Assembly: GCA_019116305.1 (NCBI GenBank)
Contig: DXBY01000132.1
Location: 1 to 32,076 of the forward strand
Source: Candidatus Ruania gallistercoris
GTDB lineage: Bacteria > Actinomycetota > Actinomycetes > Actinomycetales > Beutenbergiaceae
Length of the DNA: 32,076 nt
Reading direction: 5' to 3'
Under the pieces are notes generated by a model, which saw nothing but the letters and a program-made list of their open reading frames with translations, had not been told where the DNA came from and did no database searches. Position numbers and translations under genes: made by a program. The number at the start of each line of letters is the position of its first letter. Position 1 is the stretch's first letter. Shown piece by piece: positions 32,035-32,076 of the stretch.

Positions 32035-32063
32035 TCCCGAATGGTCGGGTATTGCCGACCATT
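32031..32063. promoter_or_regulatory. Palindromic operators before the winged-helix regulator
   Basis: A perfect 24-bp inverted repeat, AATGGTCGG-N6-CCGACCATT, spans 32040-32063. It overlaps a second palindrome, CCATTC-CC-GAATGG, at 32031-32044, which covers the annotated ATG. Both are probable binding sites for the regulator encoded here. Confidence 0.75.
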
Positions 32064-32076
32064 ACGTCAAGAGCGG

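Noticed and set aside
1-32076. CRISPR array, rRNA, phage structural genes, toxin-antitoxin pair or known defence system
   Set aside because: No regularly spaced repeats, rRNA-like sequence, capsid/terminase motifs or defence-gene signatures were found on reading both strands.

Overview
This window comes from a high-GC actinobacterium, most likely one of the Micrococcales. The reasons are the very GC-rich third codon positions, frequent GTG starts, 1-8 base stop/start overlaps inside operons, and the start of a mycothiol synthase gene at the left edge (mycothiol is the actinobacterial thiol). A genus close to Beutenbergia or Ruania is a guess from gene content; no search was run.

Left part (1-5.8 kb): a leftward group holds mshD (partial), a conserved unknown and a PLP-dependent aldolase/deaminase. 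It diverges from a sugar-lactone oxidase gene followed by a small membrane protein with a clear S4-type voltage-sensor helix but no potassium-channel pore signature. Then come an XRE/MmyB-like regulator divergent from a small membrane protein, with an operator cluster between them, and tRNA-Lys(UUU).

Accessory region (about 5.8-14.26 kb): this stretch looks acquired and partly decayed. It starts just after the tRNA and holds an IS3-like transposase remnant, a TetR regulator with two palindromic operators divergent from an alpha/beta-hydrolase and DUF3995 membrane-protein pair, an IS5-family transposase fragment, and a TetR / ABC-F / MFS cluster that looks like antibiotic resistance. It ends with a tyrosine-phosphatase-like gene joined to a collapsed peptide-ABC-transporter operon, in which the first ~57 residues of the binding protein run directly into an OppF-type ATPase. 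The ATPase reading frame overlaps the 3' end of an intact small membrane-protein gene on the other strand, which probably marks the right edge of the foreign DNA.

Middle (14.3-20.9 kb): an epoxide hydrolase divergent from a WYL regulator shares a perfect 25-bp palindrome with it. Next come several membrane proteins (one DUF1361), a methyltransferase of the leucine-carboxyl-methyltransferase type, and a pair of divergent small membrane proteins, one carrying an HExxH motif.

Right part (20.9-32.1 kb), all leftward: a winged-helix regulator and MFS exporter pair, then a ROK regulator, a sugar-binding lipoprotein, two permeases and a GH89 alpha-N-acetylglucosaminidase, joined by overlaps or short gaps, then a secreted metallophosphoesterase with a beta-propeller. 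The ROK-to-GH89 unit reads as a pathway for importing and cleaving alpha-GlcNAc-containing glycans, driven by a consensus-like promoter whose spacer holds a palindrome. No ABC ATPase gene is present in it. No CRISPR array, rRNA or origin was seen.
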